A stretch of 64,000 bases of DNA from contig JARVKI010000085.1 of NCBI GenBank assembly GCA_036674765.1, positions 124,001 through 188,000 of the forward strand, given 5' to 3'. Position 1 is the first letter of the stretch. Each line of letters opens with the position of its first letter. Origin of the DNA: Seiridium cupressi (Eukaryota; Ascomycota; Sordariomycetes; Amphisphaeriales; Sporocadaceae). Both the position numbers and the translations under genes were made by a program. Positions 12,312 to 24,818 of this stretch are shown here, in pieces. Below the pieces are notes generated by a model. It was not told the DNA's origin, ran no database searches, and was given only the letters and a program-made list of their open reading frames with translations.

Positions 12312-13048
12312 GGCGTGGACTAGTGATCCTAATAATAGGGCACTAAGAGCAATTCCTGTGCATCCTTCCAGGTCGGCAGTGGACTGGCTATCATCTTGAC
12401 AATAGTTAAGCAGAATACTCTCTAGCACACTGGTCTGATACCGAATATATCGTGGATCGGAAGAATGCTTTCCAGGCAAAAGCGAGGCGAGCATTGGGAG
12501 CACCTGGGAAAGAAGTGTGAAAGGGCTGGACGAGATGTTACATTCTCACCTTAGCGGGGTAACACGGAGAGTACTATATATCTCGTTTTAATAGAAATTT
12601 GAACATTAATTATGCTGTCTTCTCTTTGGATATATGTTAGTGACTATGAAATTTCGTTATTACATTTTTAAGCAACACTGTTTGACAAATAGCGCGATAT
12701 CGATGAAAAGCTTAGGTCCCTTACCCCACGGGTTATATAATCTCCCAACTAATTGCAAATAAGTGTTCCGTGTTCCGAGTTTATCTCAACTTCAATATAT
12801 AAGCTCGCCCATGGAGGAATATTACTTATACCTTCAATTCATATGCCTCAATTAGGCCTACTAACCTCATGACTTTGGCTATTCTCGAAAACTCCGTTAA
12901 CTCTTACGACTTGGTTATTAGCGATAATGTTTTGATTATGAAGTTGTTACCGGCACCACCTTGTGTATGATGTTATGTGAACTGGCCTTCACTATGACAT
13001 TAATTTTCTCAGAATGTTTTTTGAGCCGAGCATCAATGCGGAGAAATA
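12312..13048. other. AT-rich intergenic region
   Basis: Mostly AT-rich from 12540 to 13020, with no open frame of note and no obvious repeat. A minus-strand frame at 12294-12503 (69 residues) is not recognised and probably chance. Confidence 0.4.
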
Positions 13049-14365
13049 TCACTTCTTAAGCCTCAAACAACTGCCAATCAATCTGTCTATTTTGAAAAGG
13101 TTGTACTCTGCCTCCTTTACTGAAACAAACATTTCGTTCCGGCTCTTCTGTGAAATATCCCACAACCTCGCCATAGGATACACAGCGTCGTGAAACCGCC
13201 TGTCATCAAAAAAGTTATTGACGAGTTGCTGCAGCCTCACCTTGAAGTAACCATTGTACTCCTTGGCACTTGCACCATTGACTCCTAACTCCGGCCGATG
13301 TTGATGGTCAGGATTGACAGTTCAGACCCACATATCGTCGATAAGTTTGGCATGACTCAGAACGGAACTGACGGCGTCATGATCAATAACCAAGACCACG
13401 TTGCGTAGGATACCGATATCCAAGCCCCCACTTTCTACTTCTTTGATATCAGCAGTGACCTTCTTCGCACTTGCTTCATCGCGAATAGAGATGAAGTGTT
13501 GGCGCAGCTGATCAAACGTCCCAGCTCGAACTTGATCACCGCCTTGGGTGGTGGTGCTCCTGGAAAGGTTGAGATCATGAAGCCCCGTTTCTTTCTCGCT
13601 GTCTCTTGGTTGTTCATTGGAAGCATCAGTAGCTAGGGGCCAATCTAGCATCTGTAAACGCCAGACCATCCTCGCCGGACTGCCAATGCCAACTGTTGAC
13701 CTCGCATTGTATAGTGCACCGTCCATCCGCCACATGTACTCCTCCCTACGCTCCTCAGAACCGGCTGCATCCGGATGTATATAGACATCAAACCCCCATG
13801 CATTTTCTTCCTCATTCTCTTGAAACAAGCGTTTCACCCAAGGCTGCAATCGCGGATTGGCTAGAATGGCGTTTTCCTCCTGCTCCAATTCCGGTTGCCA
13901 TGTTTCGTTAAGGCGTCTAGCCTATTCCTCGGATGCATTTTCAATGGCAGTTCCTTCATTCTCATCATAAAAAGGTGTTCTGATTGCCTTGAGGCGATCA
14001 GTAACCTCCTGCCAGTGATCTTGGGATACTGCGTGCAGAGCTTCGTGGGCCGTAGTGATGGCGCGCAGTTCCGGCAAAGAAACATCCAGCCAGTAGCGGC
14101 CGCGCAGGAGATCAAGTTCTGATGCTGATAGCTGATTGGGGCTTTCAGCGGCACGCTTGGGAAGATCTACTTCGGCGAGTGAACTCGATTTGCTAATATT
14201 TGTACTCTGTAACCCCGGTTCCGGTTCCGGAAAGTCAAGAACACGGCGCTTGTCAGGGTCGGAGACTTCGTGTTGCTTCTCGAGGTCAGGGGTGAGATGC
14301 ACGACATCATCTCCAGCATCTAGTCCACGGATGACACGGATAAATCCTTTGACGAGGTGTTCCAT
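13049..14365 (-). pseudogene. Unrecognised fungal protein, frame interrupted by two nonsense codons
   Basis: Starting from ATG at 14365, one single frame runs to the stop at 13049-13051. It is interrupted only by TAG at 13924-13922 and TGA at 13324-13322. Protein-like composition continues smoothly across both stops: ENASEE before the TAG and RRLNETWQPELEQEENA after it, then IDDMWV before the TGA and PDHQHRPELGVNGASAKEY after it. Without the stops it would be about 437 residues, soluble and acidic, with no signal peptide or membrane helix. I do not recognise a domain. No intron boundaries that would remove either stop were seen. TAG fits a CAG-to-TAG change. It could be a recent null allele or be expressed as a truncated protein of 147 residues. 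Confidence 0.6.
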
Positions 14366-15405
14366 TGTGTTGTAGCGAGCTCATGAGCACCTTGACACGG
14401 TAGCGTTGAATCGAATGTTCCATTGAACGGCCCCAAATTGTGGGGGTTACACTGGAGCAGAGCCAAGCCACGGGATCTGGGCTGCTGGGCTCTTGTCTGC
14501 AGGGGGCGAAAGCCGCTTATGCGCTGTACCTGGCCGCTCGTACACGCTAAAATTAAGGTAGCCACACATTGATGACAGTGATTATAACCCCTGCACTTGC
14601 GTAAAGTGTACTCAAATATCTCACCACGTTTACTCTTTGGTTGCAAATCTACGGTCTTGGTATACCCCAGATGGCGGCTCAGCTGGTTTGGACCACAGTT
14701 GAGAACTATCGTGAATGGCATTAAACTTGGCTCATACCTCATGTTTGGCTTACATAATATGCGACATAGCATATGTTGAGCTTCACCAGTTATTACTATG
14801 ACAGGCACAAGCCTCCCGTCGCTAATATCGGACTGCAGGGGCCGTGTGCCAGCCAAGAATTATTGTCAAATTAGACGTCAACAGTCCCGCACATTAGTTA
14901 TTTGGCCACTCTTCTATAATTTAGGTAAGATTTCCCAGGATTTGCTGACGTTGCAAACCCGGTCCCCGGCTCCGGATCCGTCGCCAGGGTCCGGGGGTAG
15001 CGTCCGGGGTCAGGGTCCGGCCAGCGAACATGGCAGGGGATGGTAATTCATGCAAGACGCCGCGGAAATTCTTGTTTGATATATATTAACAAACGCAAAA
15101 ACCCACCACTGTCTCCCCATTAAACTTTGTCATCGGAACATGGGATGGGCGATTCGAGGAACAACCGGCATTTGGCTGCTCTGGGCTCACCCGGCCGAGA
15201 ACTAAGGGAATATATCAGACGAAGGGCCCGGGTCTGGACTTTGTGCTTGATCTCATCGTCACATCACAACCAGACGTCTGCCACTCCTTTCCAGCCCTGG
15301 GGCTTTATCTTCGACGCTCTTTACAGTTGCTATACACGTTCCGCATTTGCAGAACAATTCACTCATTAAAATCACTGTCCCGGAGACAATTACCAAAACG
15401 ACGAG
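14366..15405. promoter_or_regulatory. Intergenic region upstream of the PR-1 gene
   Basis: Separates two divergent starts. 14960-15030 is GC-rich with repeated GTCCGG/GGGTCC words. A TATATAT-like stretch lies near 15080. The last 150 bp before 15406 are pyrimidine-rich, as usual for highly expressed fungal genes. No gene recognised. Confidence 0.4.
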
Positions 15406-16216
15406 ATGCGTTTCTCAACTGGTTTGACTCTTGCCGCAGCTCTGCTCGGCGTCGATGCCGCATGCATTGGCCAAAGCAGACGGCCATCCGGCCACCACTT
15501 CCCCAGCGGACAACGCTCATCCTCCGCGGCGGCCACTGCCGTTCCCACAGCCATTCCCACAGTCATTCCGACAGTCGTCCCCGCCACTTCAACCATCGCG
15601 ACCACTTCTCTGGCCGCTACTACATCTGCAGTTGCCACAACGGTGTCGTCGGTGACCACGGAAGCCGCTGAGGTCACTTCGTATACCTTCAGCAGCGCTC
15701 CCGCAGCAACTACCTCTGCGGCCTCATCCTCCGGTCTCACCGATGACCAGCAGAACGCACTCGACGCACAGAACAGTGCTCGTAGTGACGTCGGCTCAGC
15801 TGCTTTGGTCTGGGATGATGACCTCGCTTCCGAGGCTCAGGCATGGGCTGAGCATCTGGTCACCGTTGGCGACCTCGTCCACTCTGAAGTTTCGAACGAG
15901 GGCGAGAACCTCTACATGGGCTCCGGCGACAGCACCCCTTTCGTCAACGCCGCCAACATGTGGATTGATGAGAAGTCGAGCTACAACGGAGAGGCCATCA
16001 CAACCACCAACTATCTGACCTTTGGCCACTACACCCAAATCGTTTGGAGCTCAACCACCAATGTCGGTATGGGCTTGGCTGCTGGCTCCGATGGTGCCGT
16101 ATACGTTGTCGCCCGCTACTCGCCCCCTGGCAACTAGTAAGTCATAGCCTCTCTTGCGTAAGACCGATTGACAGTCTCTAACATGACGAAACAGTATCGG
16201 CGAGACCGCGTATTAA
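15406..16216 (+). CDS. Secreted PR-1-like (CAP/SCP superfamily) protein
   Basis: Exon 15406-16136, intron 16137-16194 (GTAAGT...ACAG), final exon 16195-16216, giving 250 residues. An unspliced reading stops just after PPGN; splicing restores the characteristic ending NYIGETAY, which fixes the gene model. Residues 1-18 are a signal peptide. Residues 20-110 are a Ser/Thr/Ala/Pro-rich, likely O-glycosylated linker with PTxIPT repeats. The CAP domain follows from about 112, with the family signatures HYTQIVW and GENLYMG. Family knowledge: fungal CAP proteins (yeast Pry group) are extracellular and bind sterols or fatty acids; some act in host interaction. The role in this organism is inferred only. 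Confidence 0.93.
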
Positions 16217-18586
16217 GTCTTACACCAGGAGACACTGGGGAACACCAGGACGTGCAGATCATCGCACGCCCTATGCTATGTGTACGATGCACGACTGTTC
16301 ATGCCACATTTCTCTTCAGTTCTGAGGCATTCTTGTTGCCTGCACTCCAGAGTGGGTCTTTTGGGACGGATTTGGCTCAAGATAAAGATATCAGTGCACA
16401 TTGCAAAATGAAAACTTCTATTTGAACCAGCATATTGTGATTCGTCTTCATAACCTGATCATCTATGGCCTTGTGATGATCCGGAACATTGCAACTTTTA
16501 AGGAAGCATGATTCGTGCGAGGAGTCGCAACACAAGCGACCACTTGGTCCGAATGTTGAACTAGGGCTACGGATGAGAAGACAAGGTACGCTGCGGCAGC
16601 GTGGTATTCATTAAAGATTGGTGATCAACTATGTCTGATCAATTTGTTTCCCATAGTCCCAAGCGAACTACTATACTCACTTCAGCTGCGCCACCAGTTC
16701 CCCAACCCACGCGATCCATTCAGTGCTACTTCACCAACGATGCATCAAGCACTTGTGATCGGGGAACCGGACTTATCTGCGGGGCATACATTACTTCCAT
16801 CGAGAAGTCACCCTTGGAATAGACCAGTAAGATTGTAAACGGTCAACCTTCCCCCAGCTATCATAATGCGAATAAGCAAGAGAGGCTACATATATACAGA
16901 AAGCTGTTTGGGACCACGACTGACATGGAACCTGGAATAACATATTTGCCTAAATGATGCAGCATATTCGATTATGGCTGCGGAGAATTGCCGATCTGAC
17001 ATTCTCTGAGTTGCAAGTTCGATACAAAATTGTCCAGATGAACCGTAAGTCTGATCATCTGAAGAAACTATACCATATTCCCAGTCGCAGTGAACTTGGA
17101 GTATGATAATCTGGATTATGGAACTGATTATGCAGGTTCAGGAAGCTCAATCAACATCTGTACACGTTCTTTAGCTTGAACGAGTTTTCTTCATGACCCG
17201 GACCTGATTCATTTTCGCCCAACGCAAAACCCAACGCTCATGGTGGTCACACATGCTACCATAAGAGGAAGACTGAAGATTGCGTTCGCCATGAATAACA
17301 GACGATATTATTCTGAGCAAGCCTGCAGCATGTCCAGAATGGAAATTCAAAAGCCACAATAAAGGCCGCTTGAAGACAGTACGCTTCAAAAACCTGGAGG
17401 CTTATGGGTAAGTTCTATAAGTACCGAAACTATGGAGGAAACCGACCCCGGGCCCGGCTAGATCTAGGTTTCCCGTGCTGTATATAAACTTGCATCAATA
17501 CACTCAGAAAGAAGACGTGTCAAGTTTCGGTTTTGTTCCCACCACTGAACGTAGGGTGTCTCTTGGGCCTCAAGATCAAGCCTAGCAGAGTATTCTCGTT
17601 GCAATTAATCGTTGGCCGTCATGACTGCCGTTGAGAAGAAGATTGATGACTGCCATGTGAGTTCTCCTCCCTGAGCAGCGTGAGCATGGATACTCATCAC
17701 ATATAGCTCAGCTTTAGTATTGAGATACAGGTTTGCCCAGGTACCCCAAGTGCTTCTGCACCCAGCGATACATATGCGCCACGAGTATGCAGGGGGGTTC
17801 CGTTGGCAGGGATCCAAGGGTGTGCTCCAATTTTATCTAATTCAGAAAGCCTGCCTGTATTGTCCAATTAGGGTCTGCTTTGAGAGTGTGCCAAAGGGGA
17901 AAAAAAAAAAAAAAAGGAAAATGAAATATTGGAAGCAACGTTACGACGACGAAAAGGCTAAAACCAAAGGCTTGTTAGATTGAGAATACGATAGTGATGC
18001 ACGAGAGCTCGAAAACCTCTCATTACTATTGATCGGAAGCTGTAGAAGAGTGTTTCGCGGTCAAGAACGGTGTGGGCCAGGGTAGCGTTAGGGGAAACTC
18101 TAGCCGGGACGCAGGTGAAGGAAGCTTCTGCGAGACTTCACTAGACGAAAGTGATGATGATAAGCATAGCCCGATTGACTTGAAGACAGTATCCAGATGT
18201 GCAAGCCTGGATGGACCAGAAGATCGATATGATACTGCAAACGAAGGATCGGAGAAGAGCTCAAGTGTGGATTTAGGGTACGATCAGCTTGACACAATTG
18301 CCCATGGTATCGTCATTTGCCCCTCTGCGCATGAAGGCAAGTCCCTGCGCGTTGGTGTTTTCAGTTCGAGCCCAAGGAATGGCGGTGGAGTTGCTTACCT
18401 GAGAAAATTTGGAGTCAATACAGTGGAGATAATCGAGACAAATAGGCTATAAGGTTCTTTAGAAAATATCTTGGACAAATATGACTAGAGGCTATTCTCT
18501 ATGCACAGCTTTTAGTCCCGACTATATGTAGCACAGGCACAGGATCGCCCAGCTGTCAAAGTGGCAGCTACCCGTATAATGATCCA
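16217..18586. other. Long interval without a confident gene
   Basis: 2.4 kb. A possible short first exon starts at 17621 (MTAVEKKIDDCH, followed by a GTGAGT donor) but I could not extend it. At 18072-18452 a plus-strand frame encodes 126 acidic, Ser/Asp-rich residues that look moderately protein-like but match nothing known to me. A run of 16 A residues lies at 17900-17915. No transposon ends or RNA genes were seen. Confidence 0.35.
17900..17915. repeat. Poly-A tract (16 A)
   Basis: Homopolymer directly visible. It may be a retroposed poly-A tail or plain slippage; no flanking target duplication was identified. Confidence 0.8.
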
Positions 18587-20633
18587 TCAACTTCTGAATC
18601 TGAAGAAGTCCCTCCCCGAAGTCTCCGCAACCTGCGTCTCTACCATAGCGTCTTTCAAATCTTCGTGTAAAATATTATTCGTCCCATCCACTCGAACGAC
18701 ACCCAAGCGCGACGCTTCCTGGATGGTGAATGTTCCATAGCTATCGATCTCGTCGAATTCACCAAGATGTTTTGGTGGAGCAACTAGATTCACAATATAG
18801 AAAAATGTGAAGCTGATGAAGAAGCCAATGAAGAACGCCATATAGTACAGCTCATATACCGCTCTTGGCGAGTCTATGCTGCCCGCAGTCGCGACCAATC
18901 CTTTGATAGTGGGGGCCCATCCGGCAATCCAGCATGGAATCACCCGTGGGTTCACGCCATGCCAATACCAGTAGTTGGACCCTTTCTGGTGGAAGAGGCT
19001 AGAGAAGCGAATCTTCTGGCGCCGCAGGAGGAAGTAATCGCAAACCATGACGCCCATAATTGGCGCCAAGAAAACAGAGAACGAGTTCAGTACAGAGACG
19101 AATGTGGCCGCCTTGTTAACTAATTGCCAAGGTTGAATTATCCATGCAGCAAGGAACGTTAGAAGCGATCCGCGACGGATGTTTATATACTTCGGAAACA
19201 ATCCCGAGAGGTCTATGCCGCCAGCCACGGAGTTGGAACAGACGTTTTCGAACATTGAGGCAAAGGCAAAAGCGAGAGCGGCGAAGAATACACCAGCCCG
19301 TGCAGCAGAGGAACCCTGACCATCTGAAGCATCTTAGCAAATCAGTCCATCCACCATTGGAGATGCTGTACTTACGATCCATCATAACCATAAGAAGGTC
19401 TGGTGGGTTCCAGTAGACCTCGCCGTATATCTTCTGAGCAGCAGCCGTAGTGACCAGACCTCCAAGGGATACTAGAACACCGACGAGCCAGTAGACACTG
19501 AGCGTCCCCAAGATGTAGTCTCGCTTACTCTTCGCGTATCTTGAGAAGTCACTGCTATTGGTCATTCCTGCGGCTTTGCCTCCGATTGCCTGATTGATTC
19601 CAGAGAGCATAAGCCACGATACACTCCACTTCGAGGTGGACGAGACCGTCTGCCCCTGGTAGAACATTGGCCCTACTCCTTTGGCGACCGACAGAGACCA
19701 TATCATGAGGGCTACCATCGCCAAGCCACATGCGACGGATGAAAAGAAGAAAGGCTTCTTGAACTTTTCTGGGCGTATGAACAGGAATGGGACAGATATA
19801 AACCAGAAAACCATGAAACCGATCAATTCGTATGTTGTGGTAGGCATATTAGCGTTTAATGTGTTAGGGATCTTTGCGAAAGAGGGCCATATAGCTGTGA
19901 TACACACACTGGATTTATGGTCAGTTCCACGCGTGCTATCACAATGCATCCCGGGTGCTCAGCAATGGCATTTCTTACCTTGCAAGCTTGCCACCATTCC
20001 AACCTATAGACATGTAAGAGTTTTGGGGGTACCACGATTATGAGAGCAAGATTGAAGCTTACACTGAATAGCGGTCCAGATAAAGTTAAGCAGGATTCTC
20101 TGTAGCAGAGGAATGAAGCTCCCTCTCATGCCCCAGGTGTACCGGTTCTGTACTGTAAACCCGATATGCCAGGCTAGGAGAGATATCAGTAATTTGTTCG
20201 TCTCGTGCATCAATCTTAGTTCACTTATGGAGAACCGGATAAACACTTACTCAGTCCACACCAAGCAACTAGTACAGCAAAAATGGTACAGATTGCTCTG
20301 GAGATTATTACAATTGCCATTGCCTGACCCACTGAGAGTCCCTGCGTAAGGAATGTGTTGGGAGTCTGCCATGTTGCGACAGTGAGTGATGAACTTGGTA
20401 TGACAGGTTAGAAATGATCGGTTTGCAGGTTTGGAGTGATCTCATCTTAATACTCCAGCAGAGACATTTACTTACACCGACCAACATCCAAAGAAGTTAA
20501 ACCAACCCCAAGTACGGCGCGATGGCGGTAATGGAATCAAGTCCCGATTGCACCAGGCGCTCACTTCCTCATGACTGGATTCGTCGGCCTTGAGGATGGC
20601 TGCCTCTCTGATTTTATGAATAGTCTTCCCCAT
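18587..20633 (-). CDS. NCS1-family nucleobase/hydantoin-type permease
   Basis: Six exons: 20633-20476, 20393-20251, 20173-20063, 20003-19979, 19908-19376 and 19323-18587. All boundaries are GT-AG and all phases agree, giving 568 residues. Recognisable NCS1 blocks: WCNRDLIPLPPSRRTWGWFN at the end of exon 1, TVATWQTPNTFLTQG in exon 2, YTWGMRGSFIP in exon 3, and the C-terminal FDEIDSYGTF tail. About 12 hydrophobic helices. Family knowledge: NCS1 proteins are sodium- or proton-coupled importers of uracil, cytosine, allantoin, thiamine or 5-substituted hydantoins (bacterial Mhp1). Start chosen at MGKTIHKIREA. An upstream frame (MRKLDFLHPKLFRWPKRW, from about 20692) reads like a natural extension but is one base out of register. 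It is divergent from the hydantoinase gene, which suggests a cyclic-ureide substrate. Confidence 0.9.
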
Positions 20634-21310
20634 CGTTTCGGCCACCTAAAGAGTTTGGGGTGTAGGAAATCGAGTTTCCTCATGATGATCCATGGGGGGA
20701 ATTGTTGATATGTTGTAACACTATCGGATGAATCTCCGATCGCGCAGTATGCCAAGCAGAGGTCTTATCAGGGCTGACTCCGCAATCTGGGCCAAACTGC
20801 AGAACGATAACAGTAATATGATACCCGAAAGCTTAACCGAGCATCACTCGACTGACTCGAGGCACCCTTGTCACTAGCGTACAGCATGTCATGAGGTAAC
20901 GTTATCAATGCGCTTATATAAAGGACGCAGGCCGATGCCGATAACCATGAGCACGGCAGTCGGAGGCGTTCCGATGGTCCCACGCTGCCCGCACCTCCAC
21001 CGGGGATAATCCACTATAGGTACCTCCAAATCAGCGGGTATTATGAATGACCAACAGCAAGTCAACGTTTGGCCGGCAAAGTCGGACGGAATGCCCATCA
21101 TCCGCCTTCTCTCAAATCGCACCCACGAGCCTCTTCAGCTGAGATAATCTTTACGGCGTGTTCTGGACGGAAATTGAATCCCGCTCGTGATTTGCCCGTG
21201 ATTTGAGTGGCGCGACAACTATTACTCGCACCCCGTGGACTCGCCTATGGATTGATGTTTACCATCGGAACAAAAGATCGAGTTACTATTTCATTAGCGA
21301 TTCAGAGAAA
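20634..21310. promoter_or_regulatory. Bidirectional promoter region with several GATA-type sites
   Basis: 677 bp between the two divergent starts. HGATAR words (binding sites of AreA/Nit2-type nitrogen regulators) are at 20765-20770 (minus), 20805-20810 (plus), 20902-20907 (minus), 20939-20944 (plus) and 21142-21147 (plus). About two would be expected by chance over this length. Nitrogen catabolite control of the pair is therefore plausible but not shown. Confidence 0.45.
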
Positions 21311-24300
21311 ATGAGGGCGCCTTACTTGAGAATCGGTGTTGATGTGGGCGGGTAAGATTCTAAGTGATTTTATCAGCAGTAGAACATCAAGGTAACAATA
21401 CCCAACAGCACGAACACAGATGGTGTCATCCTAGATCCCAGTCGGTCTTCTGAGCCAGACCGTGGCATTGTAGCTTGGAAGAAGTCCAGCACGACCAAGA
21501 ATCCAAGCGATGGGATCAACAACGTCATCAGTGACATGTTCCAGGAATCGAACATTGACCCTCGTGATGTCGTGAGCGTCACTATCGGCACCACGCATTT
21601 CATCAACGCAGTGGTTGAGATGGATCAGTCTCGGTTGGCGCGTGTTGCAGTCCTTCGACTCTGTGGACCGTTCTCGAAAGAAATCCCTGTTGGTGTCGAC
21701 TGGCCACCAAAGCTTCGAAACATTATCTGCGCCTATCGTGGCCTCGTGGATGGTGGCCTAGAAATAGATGGCACCTTGATCTCGGAACTTGATGAGGATG
21801 AGATCCGTCGCCATTGTGGGATCATCAGATCTCAGGGTATCAAGAGTATCGTGGTCGCAGGTGTTTTTAGTCCTATTGATGTGATATATCGACAGGAAGA
21901 GAGAGCGGCCGAGGTGATTCGAGAAGTCTACCCGGAAGCTGATGTTGTCGTTTCGAAAGAAGTGGCCAATATCGGATTTCTGGAAAGAGAAAACGCAGCT
22001 GTTCTTAACGCAGCAATTTTATCGTTTGCAAGACACACCATTCATGCCTTCCAGGATGCGGTTGGTCGTCTGAACCTCAACTGTCCGGTCTTCCTCACGC
22101 AAAACGATGGCACGATTCTACCAGCAAGCTCAGCAGCCCAGCTTCCGATCAGGACTTTCTCTAGCGGACCGACCAACTCTATGCGTGGCGCTGCCTTCTT
22201 GACACAGGGCTTGGAGAAGGAAGCAATGATGGTGGTGGATATCGGCGGTACTACCACAGATGTAGGACTACTCTTGAAGAACGGATTCCCACGGCAGGCA
22301 GCTGCGTACAGTGAGATCTCTGGTGTAAGAACGAACTTCTCATACCCGGATGTGAAGAGTATCGGGCTAGGTGGTGGCTCCATCGTTCGAATAGGGGACT
22401 ATGATAGTCTGACGATCGGTCCCGACAGTGTGGGGTATCATATCCAAGAGAAAGCCTTGGTATTTGGTGGTGATGTTCCTACAACAACTGATTATACTGT
22501 TCTGGGCAACCCGGAGCTTCAAATCGGTGACCATTCACTAATAAAAGCCGGTACCTTGGATAGTCACCTTAACGCGTTCAAAGCTACTGTCCAGTCGACG
22601 ATAGAACGCATTATCGATACAATGAAAACGTCACCCGCGGATATACCTGTGGTTCTGGTCGGCGGAGGTGCGATAATCGCTCCGGATACTTTGAAAGGTG
22701 CAAGTAGGGTCATCAAACCCCAATGGTCGGGCGTTGCAAATGCAATCGGCGCTGCCACGGCCCGGGTGAGCGGAACCGTCGATTCAATTGAGAGCACGGA
22801 GTCAAAGAGCATATCTCAAGTCATCGAGGAACTGTCGAAGAGAGCAGTGAACAGGGCAGTGGAGAACGGTGCCCTGCGCGAAACTGTCACTATTGCCGAG
22901 GTCGAGAGCCTTGCTCTACAAGTAATACATACATCATCGCCGAATTCTCTGATTGCTGCTAATGCAAAGAAATAGTACATTGCGGACAAGTCTAGGGTGG
23001 TCATTAAAGCAGTAGGAGATTACGACTTCTCAAGGACGGACCTTACGAACATCTCCGAATCTCGTGGCACTCATAACATTTCTACCAATGAGTCTACATA
23101 TTCCGGTGATGGCATTCAAAAAGGAAGCGCCCATAATGACTCTGCGAAGCCTGACAAGCTGGTCTACACCAAAGAATACATAGAAACTTATAGACCACGC
23201 GTTACCAATAGGCAGTGGTATATCTCAGAGACTGACCTTGACTGGATTACTATAGGTTGTTATATCCTCGGAACCGGTGGCGGAGGCAGCCCGTACCAGC
23301 ACATGCTCCGACTTCGGGAAATGATGAGAAGTGGTGCCACCGTGCGGGTCATTTCTCCATGGGATCTAAACGACGGAGATCTTGTTGCCTGTGGTGGAGG
23401 TAAAGGGTCACCGCAAGTGTCGATTGAGAAACCCTACGGAGATGAGTAAGTCAAGTGGAGCTGAATCAGCCTCATCTCGCTGATACTTTGCACAGAATCA
23501 TGGAGTCACAGACCGTATTGTATGATTTCCTCAAAGTGAAGCCAAATGCCGTTATATCATTAGAGATCGGTGGCGGTAATGGCCTTCAAGGACTGATTCT
23601 CGGAGCATCAACAAATATGGACATACCAACTGTCGATGGTGACTGGATGGGACGGGCATATCCAGTGTCATGGCAAACGACGCCAGTAGTATTCGAGAAG
23701 AAGGCAACAATGATACCATCAGCTATTTCAGATGGCAATGGACGAGTTATGGTAAGTCCAATATCCACCAGTGAGCATCTCGTATCGACATCAAAGCTGA
23801 CGACAACGATAGATCATGACGAAAGCGCGCACAGAGTTGGAAGCAGAACGCGCATTCCGTGCTGCCCTATCTCAGATGGGATCTCACGTGGTATGCGCCA
23901 AGGGTCCGGTCAGTGGCGCCAACACCAAATCATGGGTAGTCGAGAACACGGTGTCGCTATCTTGGAGAATTGGTCGCGCAGTCGCGATGTCACGGTGCAC
24001 GAACGAGATCGATACAGTTGCCGAGTCTATCATTGACGAAGTCGGTGGGCCAAAGTCAGCCAAGGTCCTCTTCAAGGGCAAGATCGTTGGGGTTGAGAGA
24101 ATCACGAAGATGGGCCATGCTTATGGCGAGGTCATTATAGCGTCTTCGGCAGAGAACGAGAGCGGTTTGACGGAGAGGATCATAATACCATTCAAGAATG
24201 AGAACATTTTTGTGAAGAAAATAAGGGCTGATGGCAAAGAAGAGGTATGCGTTAATTTCCAAGCCGCACCTGCGTGCTCTTATCACTGACATCTCGATAA

Positions 24301-24567
24301 CAGATCCTGGCTGTCGTGCCTGATCTTGTCTGTGTCATAGATTCCCAGAATGGTGAGGCAATTGGTACACAAGAATACAGGTATGGCCTCCTTGTGGTTG
24401 TCTTGGGAATCACAGCGTCAGAGAAGTGGACATCTACAGCTCGAGGCATTGAAATTGGCGGCCCTAGAGGATTCGGATTCAACGATCTTGAGTACCAACC
24501 TATTGGCAAGTTCGAAAAGCCGAGATCGGTCATTGACGAGTTCGACACCGGTGGCCCAAGGCCCTGA
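21311..24567 (+). CDS. Fused hydantoinase/oxoprolinase-DUF917 protein (cyclic ureide ring opening)
   Basis: Exons 21311-21351, 21409-22921, 22976-23445, 23496-23751, 23813-24244 and 24304-24567 give 991 residues. The N-terminus has the ASKHA-type nucleotide-binding motif VDVGGTNTDG (split by intron 1) and a second VDIGGTTTDVG; both are typical of hydantoinase A/N-methylhydantoinase/5-oxoprolinase proteins, which open a lactam ring with ATP. From about residue 590 comes DUF917 (GTGGGGSPY, EIGGGNGLQG), a domain often encoded beside hydantoinases. The 54-bp intron 22922-22975 ends with TAATGCAAAGAAATAG; unspliced it gives an in-frame TAG that would falsely split the gene in two. Cytosolic. It pairs with the divergent NCS1 permease as uptake plus hydrolysis. 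The exact substrate (hydantoin, oxoproline or related ring) is inferred. Confidence 0.92.
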
Positions 24568-24818
24568 TGGGAGTCAAGTAGCTTGTGGGTCAAAAGAAGT
24601 GTCTGCGAAATGAAATTTATTAAGGGCCGATGCATCCCCATTGAGCATCATTGAGTGCAATCTAGTAACGCCTGAATCAATATGAAATAGTTTCCACTAC
24701 CCCTGCAAAGATACCATGATTGCCAGAACCAACCGAAAGAAAACTGTGATACTTATACACGTACTGTCAGAACCGGACAGCGATGAGGCCCTATGTCATG
24801 GCTCTTTCGGGCATGGAG

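Noticed and set aside
16131..16137. Stop right after PPGN in the PR-1 gene as the true end
   Set aside because: A GTAAGT donor overlaps the stop, and the next exon supplies the conserved NYIGETAY ending.
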